Origin: Rhyacophila brunnea | Lineage: Eukaryota > Arthropoda > Insecta > Trichoptera > Rhyacophilidae | Length of the DNA stretch: 64,000 nt | NCBI GenBank assembly: GCA_022495005.1 | Contig: JAGYXB010000158.1 | Coordinates: 310,001 to 374,000 of the forward strand | Reading direction: 5' to 3' | Position numbers and translations under genes: made by a program | Shown here: in pieces, positions 22,623 through 34,657 of the stretch | How the letters are laid out: the number at the start of each line of letters is the position of its first letter | How positions within the stretch are numbered: the stretch's first letter is position 1 | The notes under the pieces: generated by a model | Database searches by the model: none | Told to the model about the DNA's origin: nothing | Seen by the model: the letters and a program-made list of their open reading frames with translations, nothing else

Positions 22623-25450
22623 TTATTAGCAAGTAAATTTAAATTTGGAGAGATTATGACGCTGACCAGAAATTAAGGTGAGTACTCGTACCTTCATACA
22701 AACCACAAAAACCAGTCGCCAATATTAACAAAAGGTTATAAATGCTTCAGTTGTATGACAAAGATATCGTCAAATCGTATGCTTAATTTAAACACTACTT
22801 TATTATTGTGTATGCTCGTAATTATGTGTTATCTAAATTCAAATATGTGTTATTGTGTTTCAAAGCTTTTAATAATAAATAACACACATTATTATTTCAT
22901 TGAAAATAGGTCGAAATAAAGCTTTGTTAGAAGAAATGGTGCATAAAAAGATAATGTTATTATAATATTGTATTTTCACAACAGTATATTTTACCAATGC
23001 ACAATAAAATTATTTTACAATTTGCTTCAAAGCGATTGTTGAATAAAAGAAAATACAATTTTAAATGTAGGTATAAAATATAAAATTTATACTTACCAGA
23101 AAGCATACAAATGTACAATAACGTAAATGCCGAAACAACAATGTACGGAATTTCACCAACTTGTAAAAAGTTTGAAGAATAAACATTACTTAAAAAGCTA
23201 CGTGGGGTACATTTGTTCTTTTACCGATAATACAAAAAAAAACTTCCACAATATATATATATATATATATATAAACATGCAACGACAAAAACTATATAGG
23301 AAAATAGACCGTACGAACAAATCTTTGTGGAAAACTGTGGCCGGAAATAAAAAAAACATAAATTCTAAGCTAAAGGAAAAGAGCAGGGGTGGCCACAAAC
23401 AACAGTTTGATCCTATTTGCGGCCTGATGATCAGATATGTCGCGAAACAAATCCGAGGATTTCCGTTTTATCGATCTCTTTCGATGCAATTCAAGTATTG
23501 AATGCATTTCAACTTTGGCTCTTCGTAGCAAGATTTACTGTTTCCTCGGTACGATTATTATAAATTGTGTACATATTTCAGAATGTTAATTAATTCATTC
23601 AATTGGTATTTTTAATATAATATTCTCATACTTACCTACATGTGTTTTCTAAGGTTGGAAAATTTCTATTATTTCTTTTAAATAAACTATTTATATTAAT
23701 CAATGTATAATTCTGAATAGGTATTTAAAATTGTTACATCTGTTTTTTTATAATAATATGCAACATCTCAAAGACATACTTAACCTTATAACTACCGTCC
23801 AGCCAATTTTACTAGGTAGACACTTGTAAACCAGCTTTTTTGTAATAAAAGATATGAAACAAGAACAGAATGATAAATATTTGTGAAAACTTACCAAATC
23901 AACATGTTTATGAAGTTTATCGTGATTATTTTCAATATAATAATATATAAGAAATCAATTTTTTATTGAAGCTTTCATATGAATCAATAAATATTAAGGC
24001 ACACATTTTTATTTGTACATATTACCCAGATAATCTGAAGCGCAAGCTGTCGCATAAATTAGTATGAGTAAATTAAGCAATACCTTCTGCTCCTCTACTT
24101 TATTATGTAAATTATTATTAGGTAAACTAAGCTCCAAAAATAAATAACTACCTTACCAAGAGAAAGTACATACATAATTTGAAAATATCTCTTGCATATA
24201 CTCACTAGAAAAAATATTTTTAATCTAATGGAAATCACACTGGCGCAAATCCAGCGGTTACAATAGGTTTAAATACCTGATACTATCAAAATTAATCTAG
24301 TATTAATGAGGACATTGATATTCATCCACAAAATTCTTAAAAAAATATAATAACTGTTGCATTCACTGAATATCATGCACCATACTAATATATTGTGTAT
24401 AGTTCGTTGACTATTTATATAGGTATATAGATTTTTATTCCTTCTATGATAAAATTAATCTTGGAATTACCCTATTCTGTATGGACGTGGAGTTTTCTGT
24501 CATCGCTCGCTCCATCGAGTGCATTAAATAAATTACTAGAGCTTCAGGCAAAAGTTCGAGAGCATACATCACGAGCTGCATTGAGAAAGCTTTTTTGCAT
24601 ACACCTCCTTGCATCATTGATATAGTCATCTCCCCAATGCATAAATTATGTTTTGCATTTACATTTACGTGTATAAATTCACAACTTTATAGGCACTTTA
24701 AATAATTATTACTTAAAAATTATAGTCATAAATCTATCTAATAGATAAATATGATGACTATTAACTACATAAAGTATGCCAATATCAAAGTAGGTACATT
24801 TTACGTTATACTTATATTAAAAAAATAAAAGAATTAAAGCTTATTTTCAAAAACTAACTGAATAACTGAACAAAAAAACATTTTTATCAATTGTATCAAT
24901 ATAATATGTTATAGTAAGTTATAGGCAGGTATATACGATGTTATTTGTTTCACTCCATCAGTGTTGACTAAATACGATGTAAAATTAAATATATATTCAA
25001 ATTTAAATATTATAACGCAAATTTAAAGATGTTTTTATAATAAAAAATATTGGTGGGTAATTTGACCCATTTTGAATAATTAAATCATTCGTAAATTTGT
25101 CTCTCAATGGTCACCGAATTAAGTTGTATATATTATTATTTTAACTACCTATTTAATAGTATATATATATGTGTGCTTTTTAAATCTCACTATTTTAGAA
25201 TACCAATCAGTTTATATGGTGGCATATATATTTTAAAAAAAAATGACAGGCTGTTTTATTATAATAACCCTTTGTTTTGGTATAAGAAACTTCAACAATT
25301 TTTCAAATTGTTTCATGCAAAAACTTTAAAGCTTTTTAATTAATTGATTTAAGATATCACAATTATTTATGTGTGTAGTTTATTATAATAACTTTCACAT
25401 TCAGTAGGTACCGCTATGTTTTATCAATTGACTTAAGCCTTAACCTATCT
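22623..25450. other. Long AT-rich tract without recognisable genes
   Basis: It contains a (TA)n array at 23251-23272, a less AT-rich patch at 23380-23520, and another at 24436-24650. The 124-codon frame at 23127-23501 runs through the TA array and is judged non-coding. Confidence 0.5.
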
Positions 25451-25537
25451 TATTATTAAACTGGCGCTAGGGGCCGTTCAGGTCCATGGCCGACTGCACA
25501 ACGTTTCTCCAGGCATCTCTGTCCAGCGCTCTCTCTA
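25451..25537 (-). mobile_element. Tiny LINE 3' fragment
   Basis: About 85 bp nearly identical to the 3' end of the element at 16495-16808 (shared GACCTGAACGGCCCCTAG and (TAA)n tail). Only the last ~25 codons survive. Confidence 0.85.
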
Positions 25538-25539
25538 CA

Positions 25540-26004
25540 GTTATTATACTCTTTCGTACATATTATATAAAATATGACAAATATATATTTTTGTAATCAA
25601 GTTTTAAATGTAATTCAAGACATATAAATCGCACTTACAACTTATTAGAGTTAGAGTGACGATTTCTATGTGGATAAATAAATAAAATTGACGTTCTTGC
25701 ATTATTATTTATTTATTGTTTTTCAAAGTTAAATTACAATTTTGGTTACATTACAATGAATAATAGTGAATTTATAATTGCTAAATACAATATAATTAAT
25801 TGATAATAAAAAGCCAATGAAACAAAGCATTGTGTATCGGTCATACTCAAACCTCGATCTTATAATTGTATTTAGATTATTGTTTGTTATGATTATCTCA
25901 TAGAACTTGTTGACTTAGTAAATAAAAATATTCATAATTCTTCTCTAACCGCTACCATAAACAATAGATTAAAAAATATTGACTTTAAATGATACTGTAA
26001 TTGG
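25540..26004. other. AT-rich spacer
   Basis: Nothing recognised. Confidence 0.6.
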
Positions 26005-26012
26005 TTCAAGTA

Positions 26013-26274
26013 CAGCGCTCGAAATGGAAAAGCTTACGAACCAGAGCGCTCCATAGTTTTCTGAAAAACAATACATAGTTATCATAGCTAGAAGACATTG
26101 TTATCAAATTGTATGTGTATTTCATAAAAATAAGTGTGTTAGATTTTTTATTAGGTATATGGCTTATCGAGCTCAGACGGTCAAATTATTTTTTCCACGA
26201 GACGGAGCGATAATTTTACCGATTTCACGAATAGGAACGGCGCTCCGTTGCGCTCCGGTCCATTCCGAGCCCTG
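26013..26274 (-). mobile_element. hAT-type MITE, copy 2 (reverse orientation)
   Basis: It is the reverse complement of 19743-19978, with ends CAGCGCTCGAAATGG and (inverted) CAGGGCTCGGAATGGACC. The flanks TTCAAGTA and TAAGTATG are not a clean 8-bp pair, so the duplication has decayed or the edge is off by a base. Confidence 0.8.
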
Positions 26275-26403
26275 TAAGTATGATCTGTGGTAGTGACACT
26301 TACTCAAGTGGCAGTAGTATTTTAAGTGAACAAACATTACATTTTTTTCTACGATTTATTCCATTTGGAGGTTTTGTATGTATGTAAATATTATGTATTA
26401 TAT

Positions 26404-26694
26404 TTGATTGCGCTTTTTATAGTAGACTGTAATTGATTTTGAAGGAATGATTGTGTTGGTGGATGTAGATGCTGAGAAAGGGGTTATGTTAAGATGCCAG
26501 GCACTGATCTTTTATGCTGTTGACGATCTTGCTCCGTGAACTGATTGCACTATCACTCGCGCGGTATTGTTTGTTGTTTCACCCAGTGCTGGATGTTGAG
26601 AAACAGTTTTAGTTGTAACTGCTTGTACGCGCCCAGTTGATAAATTACTGAAGTTGTTATATTAATAATCGGTCGACTACTGACTCGTAACTGC
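26404..26694 (-). repeat. Dispersed repeat R1, short copy
   Basis: On the minus strand it runs from GCAGTTACGAGTCAGTAG to TATAAAAAGCGCAATCA and matches 1519-2080 at both ends and in the middle. It lacks the 134-bp duplication. Two partial copies of one family, both starting at the same word, support a defined 5' end. Confidence 0.6.
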
Positions 26695-26871
26695 GACAAT
26701 ACTGTGGATTTGAGACAGGAGGAAAATAGTGGGATATGGGCCACTATAATTGGCCCAACCAATATTGTATTTTATATATAAAAAACATTACATACTTATT
26801 TTAAAATGTAAACATTGTTTTAGTTCTCCTTGTTTTTGTAAATAAAAACCCTATCTATACTTATAGTATAT

Positions 26872-26891
26872 AATATATATATATATATATA
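26872..26891. repeat. (TA)n microsatellite
   Basis: About ten TA units in an AT-rich setting. Confidence 0.85.
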
Positions 26892-26899
26892 TTTCCAAT

Positions 26900-26965
26900 A
26901 TTAATACTATCGACCGAAGGTACTTGATGGAATTTGAATTTAAATCCATTAGAATACATCGAGGA
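26900..26965. repeat. Short dispersed repeat, copy 2
   Basis: It shares TAATACTATCGACCGAAGG plus TACTTGA with 18446, then GAATTTAAATCCAT, the same region in a different order. Confidence 0.45.
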
Positions 26966-27569
26966 CTTAAAGTCAAACAACGTTATCTACAAAAGTGTTT
27001 TTTTTGTGATAACGTTATTTTACATTTTTGGCTACATGATAGTCAAACAACGTTATGTCAATCTTTTCTAATTTCTTCTTAAATCGTCAGTAAAGTTTAA
27101 CGTTAACTACATAAGTTACCCTTGTTTTCATATTTTTTCAAAACTATTACTATAAATTTTAACATCATAAGCAATTAAATTTACTACACAACAAATTATA
27201 AAATATGAACATTAGGTTTTAAATAAACATTTCCCTTGTTGAGTTACAAGAATCTAAAAAAACTATTTTTGGCTCTCCTGTAAAGTTGCACTTTTGTTTG
27301 ACATTAAGCACTCGATATATTTCCGCTCAACATAAGTTTTTTTCCAATTTTACAACGATACTTATTACCTGTTATAATGAAATATTCTGAGTCAAATTGA
27401 CTATTTTCACCGGATTCTGACAAAAGCCATGTGTCACTTTCGTACAACAACAACAAAATTTTTGATGCATTTATTTCTTTACAAAATGTGTCAAATTCAC
27501 TCCCTGTCCGCTCGTAAATAAATATGTTATAAACAAGGCGCTCTATGCAGCAAAAATACTTTGACACCT

Positions 27570-28030
27570 TTTAAAAGGGAAACGTGTCATTCATCAAAAT
27601 TACAAAGGGCGTTATTTTTTATCTTCCGTACCCTGGCGAACAATAATTTTGCGCTAGGTGCCGTCAGGTCTACACGGCAGGAAACTGTTATTGCCAGCGC
27701 AAAGGTGCGGACCGTTAGAGTTTTCCTAATAGTGAAACGGCTTAAACCTTACCGCTTCTCCTAACGGCTAACTTTATCCTTCGCTGAGAGAGAGAGACCC
27801 ACTTGCTTTGCGTAAAAAATCGTACGTTGATAGTATCTCAAAGTTTGCGGGAGCTTTTTAGTGAAAGCTTTTCATTAGTGGGCAACGCAATAACGGGTAA
27901 GGGTGTGCGCATTTTCTACCTTAGGTCTCTCTTTTTGCAAACCGTGCTTTAATCTCCGGAGAAATGGTTCTCAAAGGCCTTGAAATAATATCTTATCCTT
28001 ATTTATTTTCGAAACATTCTTTCTGAAGCT
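27570..28030. other. Balanced-composition block, possible conserved non-coding DNA
   Basis: About 460 bp of complex, less AT-rich sequence (GTACCCTGGCGAACAAT, GGTGCCGTCAGGTCTACAC, CTCCGGAGAAATGG) with no repeat partner in the window. The 67-codon frame at 27561-27764 has no recognisable family. It may be regulatory. Confidence 0.3.
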
Positions 28031-28554
28031 TAAACATTTTCTCTAAATAAAATACAGACACAATTAATTGAAATTTTCATTTCAATAAAAAAAATACATA
28101 TATTTAACAATATTACTTAAAATAATTACAATGAAAGAATATAACATTTTTAATCTCGTAAATTATTGAATCGTCAATACAAAATTCTTAACCAAAAACA
28201 ATACTAACATTTGGAGAGATCCTGACCCCATGTATGTATCAGAGTTAATAATGATATTATATAAACCGATTTCAATTACAAAAGATGGTTATCATTCTTC
28301 ATAGTTGTTAGAAAGCATACGTATGGATAGTAAGTAGCTTAATTGGTAAATCATTCGTATTCGAAAAATGTGGGTTTATATTTTAATAGTTATATTATCG
28401 TAAGATCTTTTTCAAGGATGTTTTAAATATAATATTTATGTTTCTGAAGATATTCTAACAACATTAAACTTTCGATTTGTTGAAGTGTTTCCGTATCACA
28501 AATTTTACGTCATACTTAGGAACGATGTTTTAACAAATAAATATAAACTTTTAT

Positions 28555-28830
28555 ATCATCATCATCGACAGCCGGGGTCGATCAACTGCTGTAGCTCATT
28601 CCACCTTTCTCGCTCCCAAGTTCTTCGCGTCTACTTACATCCATTGGACTTCATGAGCTCGTCAGTCCAGCGGGTACGAGAGCATCCTTATTATCATTTA
28701 GTACACATTGGATACCGCTGTATGATTGTATCTTTGTCCAGCGGCTGTCTACTCGCCGAACAATAGATCCATCCCATTTCATCGGATAGCTACCTATATC
28801 ACATCGTGTACTGTCTGCCTTCTTATCCAT
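28555..28830 (-). mobile_element. RTE-like LINE 3' end, degraded
   Basis: On the minus strand, MKWDGSIVRRVDSRWTK matches the KWQWAGHV...DNCWT segment at 10200. After frameshifts, DELMKSNG and a WNELQQLIDPG-like end are followed by (GATGAT)n. It is the same family as 10142-10436, more decayed. Confidence 0.78.
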
Positions 28831-29049
28831 TAGATTCTCATGTGGTTTTCCAGTTTTATATTCTTCTTTTCTTTTTTCTAACAATACAAACCTCCACAGG
28901 CTCCAATTCGTTTAGGTAGATTTTAATTGAATCCGGAATATTTAATGTATACATTGGGACCATATATTACCTAACATTAGATTTTGCAGAATAAAGCAGA
29001 AGCCATGCATTTTTCAAATGTACCCCGTCGCCCTACACTGAAAGAATTT

Positions 29050-30188
29050 AGATTTTTTTAAATGGAAAAATGGAAAATGGAGAAAATTGAGTTTAGAGCT
29101 GTTATTAAACATTTTAATATAAAAGGGTTAACAGCAAAGGAAATAAAAAATGAGTTGGATTTAGTTCACGGCATATCTGCTCCTTCACTTGCAACTATTT
29201 ATAACTGGTTAAATGAATTTAAACGTGGTCGTACATCAACAAAGGATGAACCACGCTCAGGACGTCCTGTAGAGGTGACTACACCAGAAATGATCAATAA
29301 AATCCACGATATGGTGTTAAGTGACCGAAGATTAAAGTTGAGTGAGATAATTGAGGTTACAGGGATCTCAAAAAGTAGCGTCATTTCTATTTTACATGAC
29401 AAATTGGGCATGAAAAAAGTTTCTGCAAGATGGGTGCCGCGTTTGCTCACAGTCGACAATAAACGCAATAGGGTGGTGGCCTCTAAAGCCCTGTTGTCGC
29501 TCATGCAACGCAATCCGGATGGATTTTTTCGTCGCTTTGTGACTGTAGATGAAACATGGATACACCACTATACTCCCGAGACGAAAGAACAGTCAAAGCA
29601 GTGGATTGCGAAGGCAAACCATGTCCAAAGAAGGCGAAAACCGTAAAATCAGCTGGTAAGGTTATGGCTGCTGTATTTTGGGATGCACGTGAAATTATTT
29701 TCGTTGACTATTTGGAAAAAGGAAAAACAATAACAGGGGATTATTATGCATCTTTATTGGACCAGCTAAAAACAAAATTGAAGAAAAACGGCCTCATTTA
29801 AACAGGAAAAAATCCTCTTTCATCAGGACAATGCCCGTGTTCACACATGTTTACGATCAATGGCTAAAATTGAAGAATTGAAGTTCGAATTGGTCGACCA
29901 CCCACCGTATTCGCCAGATTTAGCCCCCAGTGACTTTTTCCTTTTCCCAAACTTAAAAAAATGGCTAAGTGGACAACGTTTTTTTTCAAATGAAGAAGTC
30001 ATCGATCGGACAAATGCTTATTTTGAGGACCTTCCGAAAACTTATTTTTCTGACGGTTTAAAAAAAATTGAGAAACGTCTAACCAAGTGTATTGAGCTCA
30101 AGGAGATTATGTTGAGAAATAAAAAAAAATACAAAAATAAAAACTGTTTTAATGCTTTTTTCTAAGGAATTATTGACCCACCCTCGTA
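29050..30188 (+). mobile_element. Mariner (mellifera-like) transposon, one terminal repeat visible
   Basis: A near full-length transposase gene (29062-30122) is followed at about 30160-30188 by a terminal repeat that reads, inverted, ACGAGGGTGGGTCAATAAT next to TA. The matching left terminal repeat is not found in the ~150 bp upstream of the ATG, so the left end has been lost or is badly diverged. Confidence 0.88.
29062..30122 (+). pseudogene. Mariner transposase, frameshifted
   Basis: Cut-and-paste transposase of the mariner family, acting in the nucleus on its own TA-flanked ends. The N-terminal 194 codons (29062-29646) include the paired helix-turn-helix region (GLTAKEIKNELD, then TIYNWLNEFKRGRTST), the GRP linker (PRSGRPVEVTTPE) and the WVPRLLT motif. 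The first catalytic Asp is in VTVDETWIHHY, the second in FHQDNARVHT and the third in YSPDLAPSD, with exactly 34 residues between the second and third (DD34D). The frame breaks near 29610 (one base missing after WIAK), again at about 29780-29800, and near 30104 just before the end. After the last break the usual YVEK-stop is read at 30111-30122. All key residues survive but the gene cannot make one protein, so it is a recently dead copy. Confidence 0.93.
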
Positions 30189-31055
30189 TGTTTTAGTTTA
30201 GAAGAGAGCTACAAATGACAAGTTATTTAAACAGTATTTTTGTGTGTTATTAGTATTTTCTATTGGAATATCCTTATATCCTTAGGATTCGAGCATAATA
30301 TGAGATCATGTGACGTGATAAAAATTTGTTTCTAGCCTTCAATCCTTTAGTCCTTTCAATTAAGATAACCAGTATTTTGTGTTAGGTAATGGTTTTCACC
30401 ATTAAATAATTAATATAAATAAAAAATTTTATCATTCGATAAATAATTCATACGATTTAAGAATGTAATATTATTCTATTAAACATACCTACATAATTTT
30501 TAAATACTTCTGAAAAATATACATAATATAAAATTAAACGATTTTTTTAGTGGTTATCTATGTATTTCCCGTAAGTATTGTCAAATTATATAATATTATA
30601 TTCAATAAAATAATGTTACATTCGTAAATCTCTTGAATTATTCGTTGAATAAAAAAATCTTTACTGAATTATTCGCAAGTGCAAGTACGTTATAACAAAA
30701 ATTTGGAGTATAGTAGGACCTGACACTGGTTAGTAATTATTAGGGTAAGTAACCTTATTTTATTTAGAAAGAACTTTAGAGAGTATTGTTAAACTTCATC
30801 GCAATTAGATAAAACACGTATCGCTTAGTCGTCAGGGCACATAGACGCGAATCCTGGGGGGGGCGCATATTCGAAAGGGTTGTTGTTTTTTTTTTAATGG
30901 TTATATTTCCCAGAAGTGTTTTCTAACTATCTATGCTAAATACTATAGACTTTTGTGCGACAAAATTCTTTAAAAACTTAAAAATATCTCTTTAAAAATA
31001 ATGGTAAATATTTAAGCAAAATTTTAATTCAACAATTCTCCACGCAACTATTTAC
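30189..31055. other. AT-rich DNA with a family C fragment
   Basis: At 30613-30705 a piece (AATGTTACATTCG, AATTATTCGTTGAATAAA) matches, inverted, the right part of the composite repeat at 42600-42720. A poly-G run sits at 30857-30864. No genes were seen. Confidence 0.6.
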
Positions 31056-31290
31056 AACCACTCACGACATAGTTAGCATTTTTTTCATTCTCCTTTTGCC
31101 CGTAGGGATATTTCCGGTCCGGCCTCGCGCCGACCCCAGCGGAAAAGGAAAGTCTTTTAATTATGCAATTAGTATGACGGTTGCCGTCGCGGAGGACGGA
31201 TGCGCCCGGACACTGAAACCTTCCGCCGGCCCCCGGCCACTTAATCTATTTTTTAGTCCGACCTTTTCTCCTGTGGATTGAGCAGGCTCT
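31056..31290. other. GC-rich island
   Basis: The most GC-rich non-transposon segment in the window (CCGGTCCGGCCTCGCGCC, GGATGCGCCCGGACACTG, CCGCCGGCCCCCGGCCAC). A 61-codon frame crosses it but has no family features. It is a candidate regulatory element or undetected exon; I cannot decide. Confidence 0.35.
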
Positions 31291-31425
31291 CACACAGATA
31301 TGCAGTGACTATTCAAAAATGCGCATATGAAATATTATTATAGAATTAAAATACTTATTATTACTGACAATAGAAATTTATGACGTCATGTTATGGATGT
31401 CGGTTTTAGTTTTAAGGTGATTTTT

Positions 31426-31737
31426 GCAGAACAGATAATAAATATAATTCCGATAGGCCAATATCGATACAGTAAATTTTGACGCAGAGTATTAATTGAA
31501 TGTATGAGTGTCCTACGAAAACGAACCACGCATTATAAACGTACAATAGTGTTTGTAATACACCAATATTAAATGAGCGTCAATGCATAAACCGAGAGCA
31601 ATTTTGTCAGTATTCGACGTATGATGTATTCTTGACATGTGTTTAAAATTATCCCGTATTCTTCCTTACTCGAGATCGGTTGCCTGCTTTTCCTAACGCG
31701 TCAGGTATTGCATTTCATATCATGTCTGGGTTCACTG
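31426..31737 (+). mobile_element. ~310-bp element with 9-bp TSDs (Mutator-like?), copy 1
   Basis: It matches the elements at 60675-60980 and 61066-61373 along its whole length: start CAGAACAGATAATAAATA, middle GAGTGTCCTACGAAAACG and GCATAAACCGAGAGCA, end TCTGGGTTCACTG. Flanking 9-mers GTGATTTTT and GTGTTTTTC (7 of 9 identical) look like a decayed duplication. It is the most diverged of the three copies and so the oldest. There is no coding capacity. Confidence 0.8.
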
Positions 31738-31746
31738 GTGTTTTTC

Positions 31747-32393
31747 CTTCACCATGTGCACCATATCTGACACTGTTTCAGAAGTATTACCATAATATAT
31801 CTAATGAGGTCGCCCTTCATAATTTTGTCAATATTATCACAAGAGGAAAATTTTATGACCTTGGTCGTAAATGATGTGCAATCAAATGTGCAGGATTCAA
31901 AGTTTAACGTATTTTTGTTACAATTGCGTTCAAGCCTGTATAAAAAAAGATCTTGTCTTTCACCGAATGACGCCGGAAATTCATTTAAAATTAAATACCT
32001 CCCCTGCGCAGGAAACAAATCATTATTTCCGATCGATAAAATTGCAGGTTGAAGAGACTTGAGTAGGTAGCTGTTTCCCATTAATCCACATAATATTACG
32101 GGTGCATACTCTGAGGATGTGATATATATCCGGCAATTTTCTATATAAGCATATGCGGGAGTCTATTAGACTAAGCTTACCGAGCTTGGTGGCACAACTA
32201 TCCCTATCAGTTACAATAGTTCTTATTTTAGCCTATCCTATCTTACCACCTCCAAATAATCCCAAACCTTCATGTCTCCCAAGTATACTATGAGCAGTGC
32301 CAATCTAACCGCGAAACCAACAACATTCAATAATTAAATTCAGTAAGAAACCAATAAATACCAATAGTACATGGCGATACGCAAAGTAATCGT
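31747..32393. other. Intergenic DNA, nothing recognised
   Basis: Overlapping short frames on both strands at 31680-32081 have no family features. No repeats were paired. Confidence 0.5.
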
Positions 32394-32401
32394 TACACAC
32401 A

Positions 32402-33208
32402 CAGTGGCGCACCCAGGGGGGGAGGCAAGGGGCCCTGGCACCCCCCAAAAATGAAAATTATCAGAATGATTTTAAACATTGAAATTGAAAGCCAATAAAC
32501 TATAACCTTTGGGCTTAGACAAATAAAAACACAGCAAAAAAAAATGATTTGTAATAATTCTCCAGCACCCTTTTTAGAAAAATTTCTTAGATTTTAATTT
32601 CTAACACAAAAATTTCGAAACACTAATGTCAGGTTTTTTTAGAAACCCAATCCTTAATGAAACTGTCAAAAATTCTCGGTGTCCACCCGAATTCCGGAAT
32701 GGTGTAGGTCATGGCTGGGGAGGGCTGACAGGGAGCCTGGGGGCCCGGGCTATCGGGGGCCCGACGTGTTGGGTTGACCAGATAAATGAGATAAACACAC
32801 ATCATAAATTAGCTTTAATAGTAAAAAAGTCGCATAAACATTTTCAACTATTTATATAATTGTGCAATATATTTTTTGATTATTATGTGTCGATGCTCGA
32901 CAGCTCCATTATTAAAGGAGATCGCCAATAATTCACTGTATAAGTATCCTTAATTTGAACTAAAACACAATTTGAAAAACGTTAATGTAGTGTTTCACAC
33001 TGCCTTTAATCTTAGCGGTAGGTCCAAATATCCTAGCCTGAGGACCCGTTTCAGGATGTGGGGACCATGGCATAGGTACACCGAGTGCAATAGACAAAAT
33101 ACTGATAAACGAGAAATTAGGCTGTGAAGAAGAAAAAGTGCCTATCGGACTAATTTACATTCTCCTCCTTGGGCCCCTCCCCAATATGAAATCCTCGGTG
33201 CGCCACTG
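32402..33208. mobile_element. Non-autonomous hAT element
   Basis: The ends are CAGTGGCGCACCCAGG and, inverted, CAGTGGCGCACCGAGG. The flanks are a perfect 8-bp duplication TACACACA at 32394-32401 and 33209-33216. The interior is AT-rich apart from a GC-rich patch at 32690-32775 (GGGGGCCCGGGC). No transposase frame was seen. It shares the CAGTGGCG terminus with 10486-11078 but not the interior, so it is a different family of the same superfamily. Confidence 0.9.
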
Positions 33209-33421
33209 TACACACATATAACCATTAGGTACATTGTCTGAGTGAGTGACTTGGGAGTCAAAAGTGCGTGACTTCCTGCTCGCCATCAATTCAAGGCTAG
33301 TGCCCGGAGTTCCCCAGTCTACCCTACCTATCCGAACTAATAATTTATACTCAAAAAAATTGCTAAAACCGCAATTAAATTGGTAATAATTCGCAAATAA
33401 CGTGTTGACAATGTTAGTAAT

Positions 33422-33672
33422 TGAAAATTGCCTCGAGAAAAGTGATTGTATTAAACTGTATTTTGGACTCAAAAGCAATCTATATAAATGGAACTAATTT
33501 TTAAAATATCAAAAGTTTCGCATCCATATCCAAGATATAAATTATTAGGTGAAGAAATTTACACGATCAATTATTGAAACTTTTGATTTTTTTTTTAAAT
33601 GGGTTTCATTTAAATAGATTGCTTTTGAGCCAATCACAGTTTATAACCATTTTTCTCTGGGCAATTTTCTTC
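33422..33672. repeat. Long imperfect palindrome, MITE-like
   Basis: Arms of about 95-100 bp (33422-33520 and 33577-33672) share, inverted, GAAAATTGCC, AGAGAAAA, CTCAAAAGCAATCTAT and TATCAAAAGTTTC. No TSD was found. Confidence 0.7.
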
Positions 33673-33719
33673 AAAATATACTTTAAAGTTCACTAGTGCA
33701 AGATGATATTTCGTAAAAT

Positions 33720-33990
33720 ATCTGTGTGCGAGGCACTCAGTGCATTTTTTAGTTGAACCTTTTCTCTGGAGGATTTACACGCAAGCCGTTTCGGCAACAA
33801 TCTGTTTACTTCTTACGAACTGAAAAAGTTAAGCGGCCGTTAAGGGAGCGGGTCACTGCGAGCTTTTTTTCAGTCAGTCAGCTTTTTGTCACTGAGCTTG
33901 GCGGCTGGCTTAATTTAACTCGCCTTTGTACTACCGTGATCTACTGTGCCGAGATTATTAATTTGCTAATCTGCATGACAGACTCAGTGC
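33720..33990. other. Balanced-composition block, possible conserved non-coding DNA
   Basis: About 270 bp stand out by composition (GTTAAGCGGCCGTTAAGG, GAGCTTGGCGGCTGGC), with an imperfect palindrome GTTAAGCGGCCGTTAA. An 81-codon frame overlaps it without family features. Confidence 0.3.
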
Positions 33991-34657
33991 CATTATAATA
34001 AACAATACCTACCTGGAAACATTTTCATTCCTTGCATAGCTTTACTCAAACAATTTCATTATGATCCAGTGAAGTCATTTCCTAACAAATGATTCGCAGT
34101 TTAATTTACCCAACGTTATAAATTGTGTTCCTTCTAGAACGAAAAGAATTCTACGTATAAAATATAATGTTATATTGTCACATAAAACTATCATCAGCAG
34201 CTTATATGTAAATTCACCTTTTTGTTAATAATATATACGTTCAACAAAGATTTTGTGCTCAATACAACATACTTTTCCGTCTCAATTTATATTTTGAGTG
34301 CATTCATAACAGAAACCCGGAACTTAAAAAGCCGAAAGTACATAAACGTCAAACATATGAACAATTTTAGATTGCATATTCCCAAAACCAATATTTTTAT
34401 ATGTACGGTACATTGGCTCTTGGCTACTGATAATATTAAAGCGAGCTTCATAATCCAATACATAAGGCACTGGCTTCACAAGTCTATGTGTCTTTATGAT
34501 TGTATAATTAATACTTTGGACGCTGAAGACGCACCTGGCGCGTAATGACCAAGCGGCCGATCGATGTAATTAACGTGCATTTTAAAGGTGGTAATTTTGA
34601 AAATCATTATCTAGTCAGCAGTGAATGAATTAATAGTTTGTGCCCTTGTAACCTCTT
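33991..34657. other. Intergenic DNA, nothing recognised
   Basis: The 107-codon frame at 34222-34545 has no family features. A short CGGCCGATCGATG segment near 34556 is the only GC-richer part. Confidence 0.5.

Noticed and set aside
23127..23501. 124-codon frame as a gene
   Set aside because: The frame runs straight through a (TA)n microsatellite, giving an Ile-Tyr run, and has no family features.
27304..27567. 87-codon minus-strand frame as a gene
   Set aside because: Residue use is plausible, but there is no domain, no neighbouring coding signal and its length is expected by chance in 64 kb.
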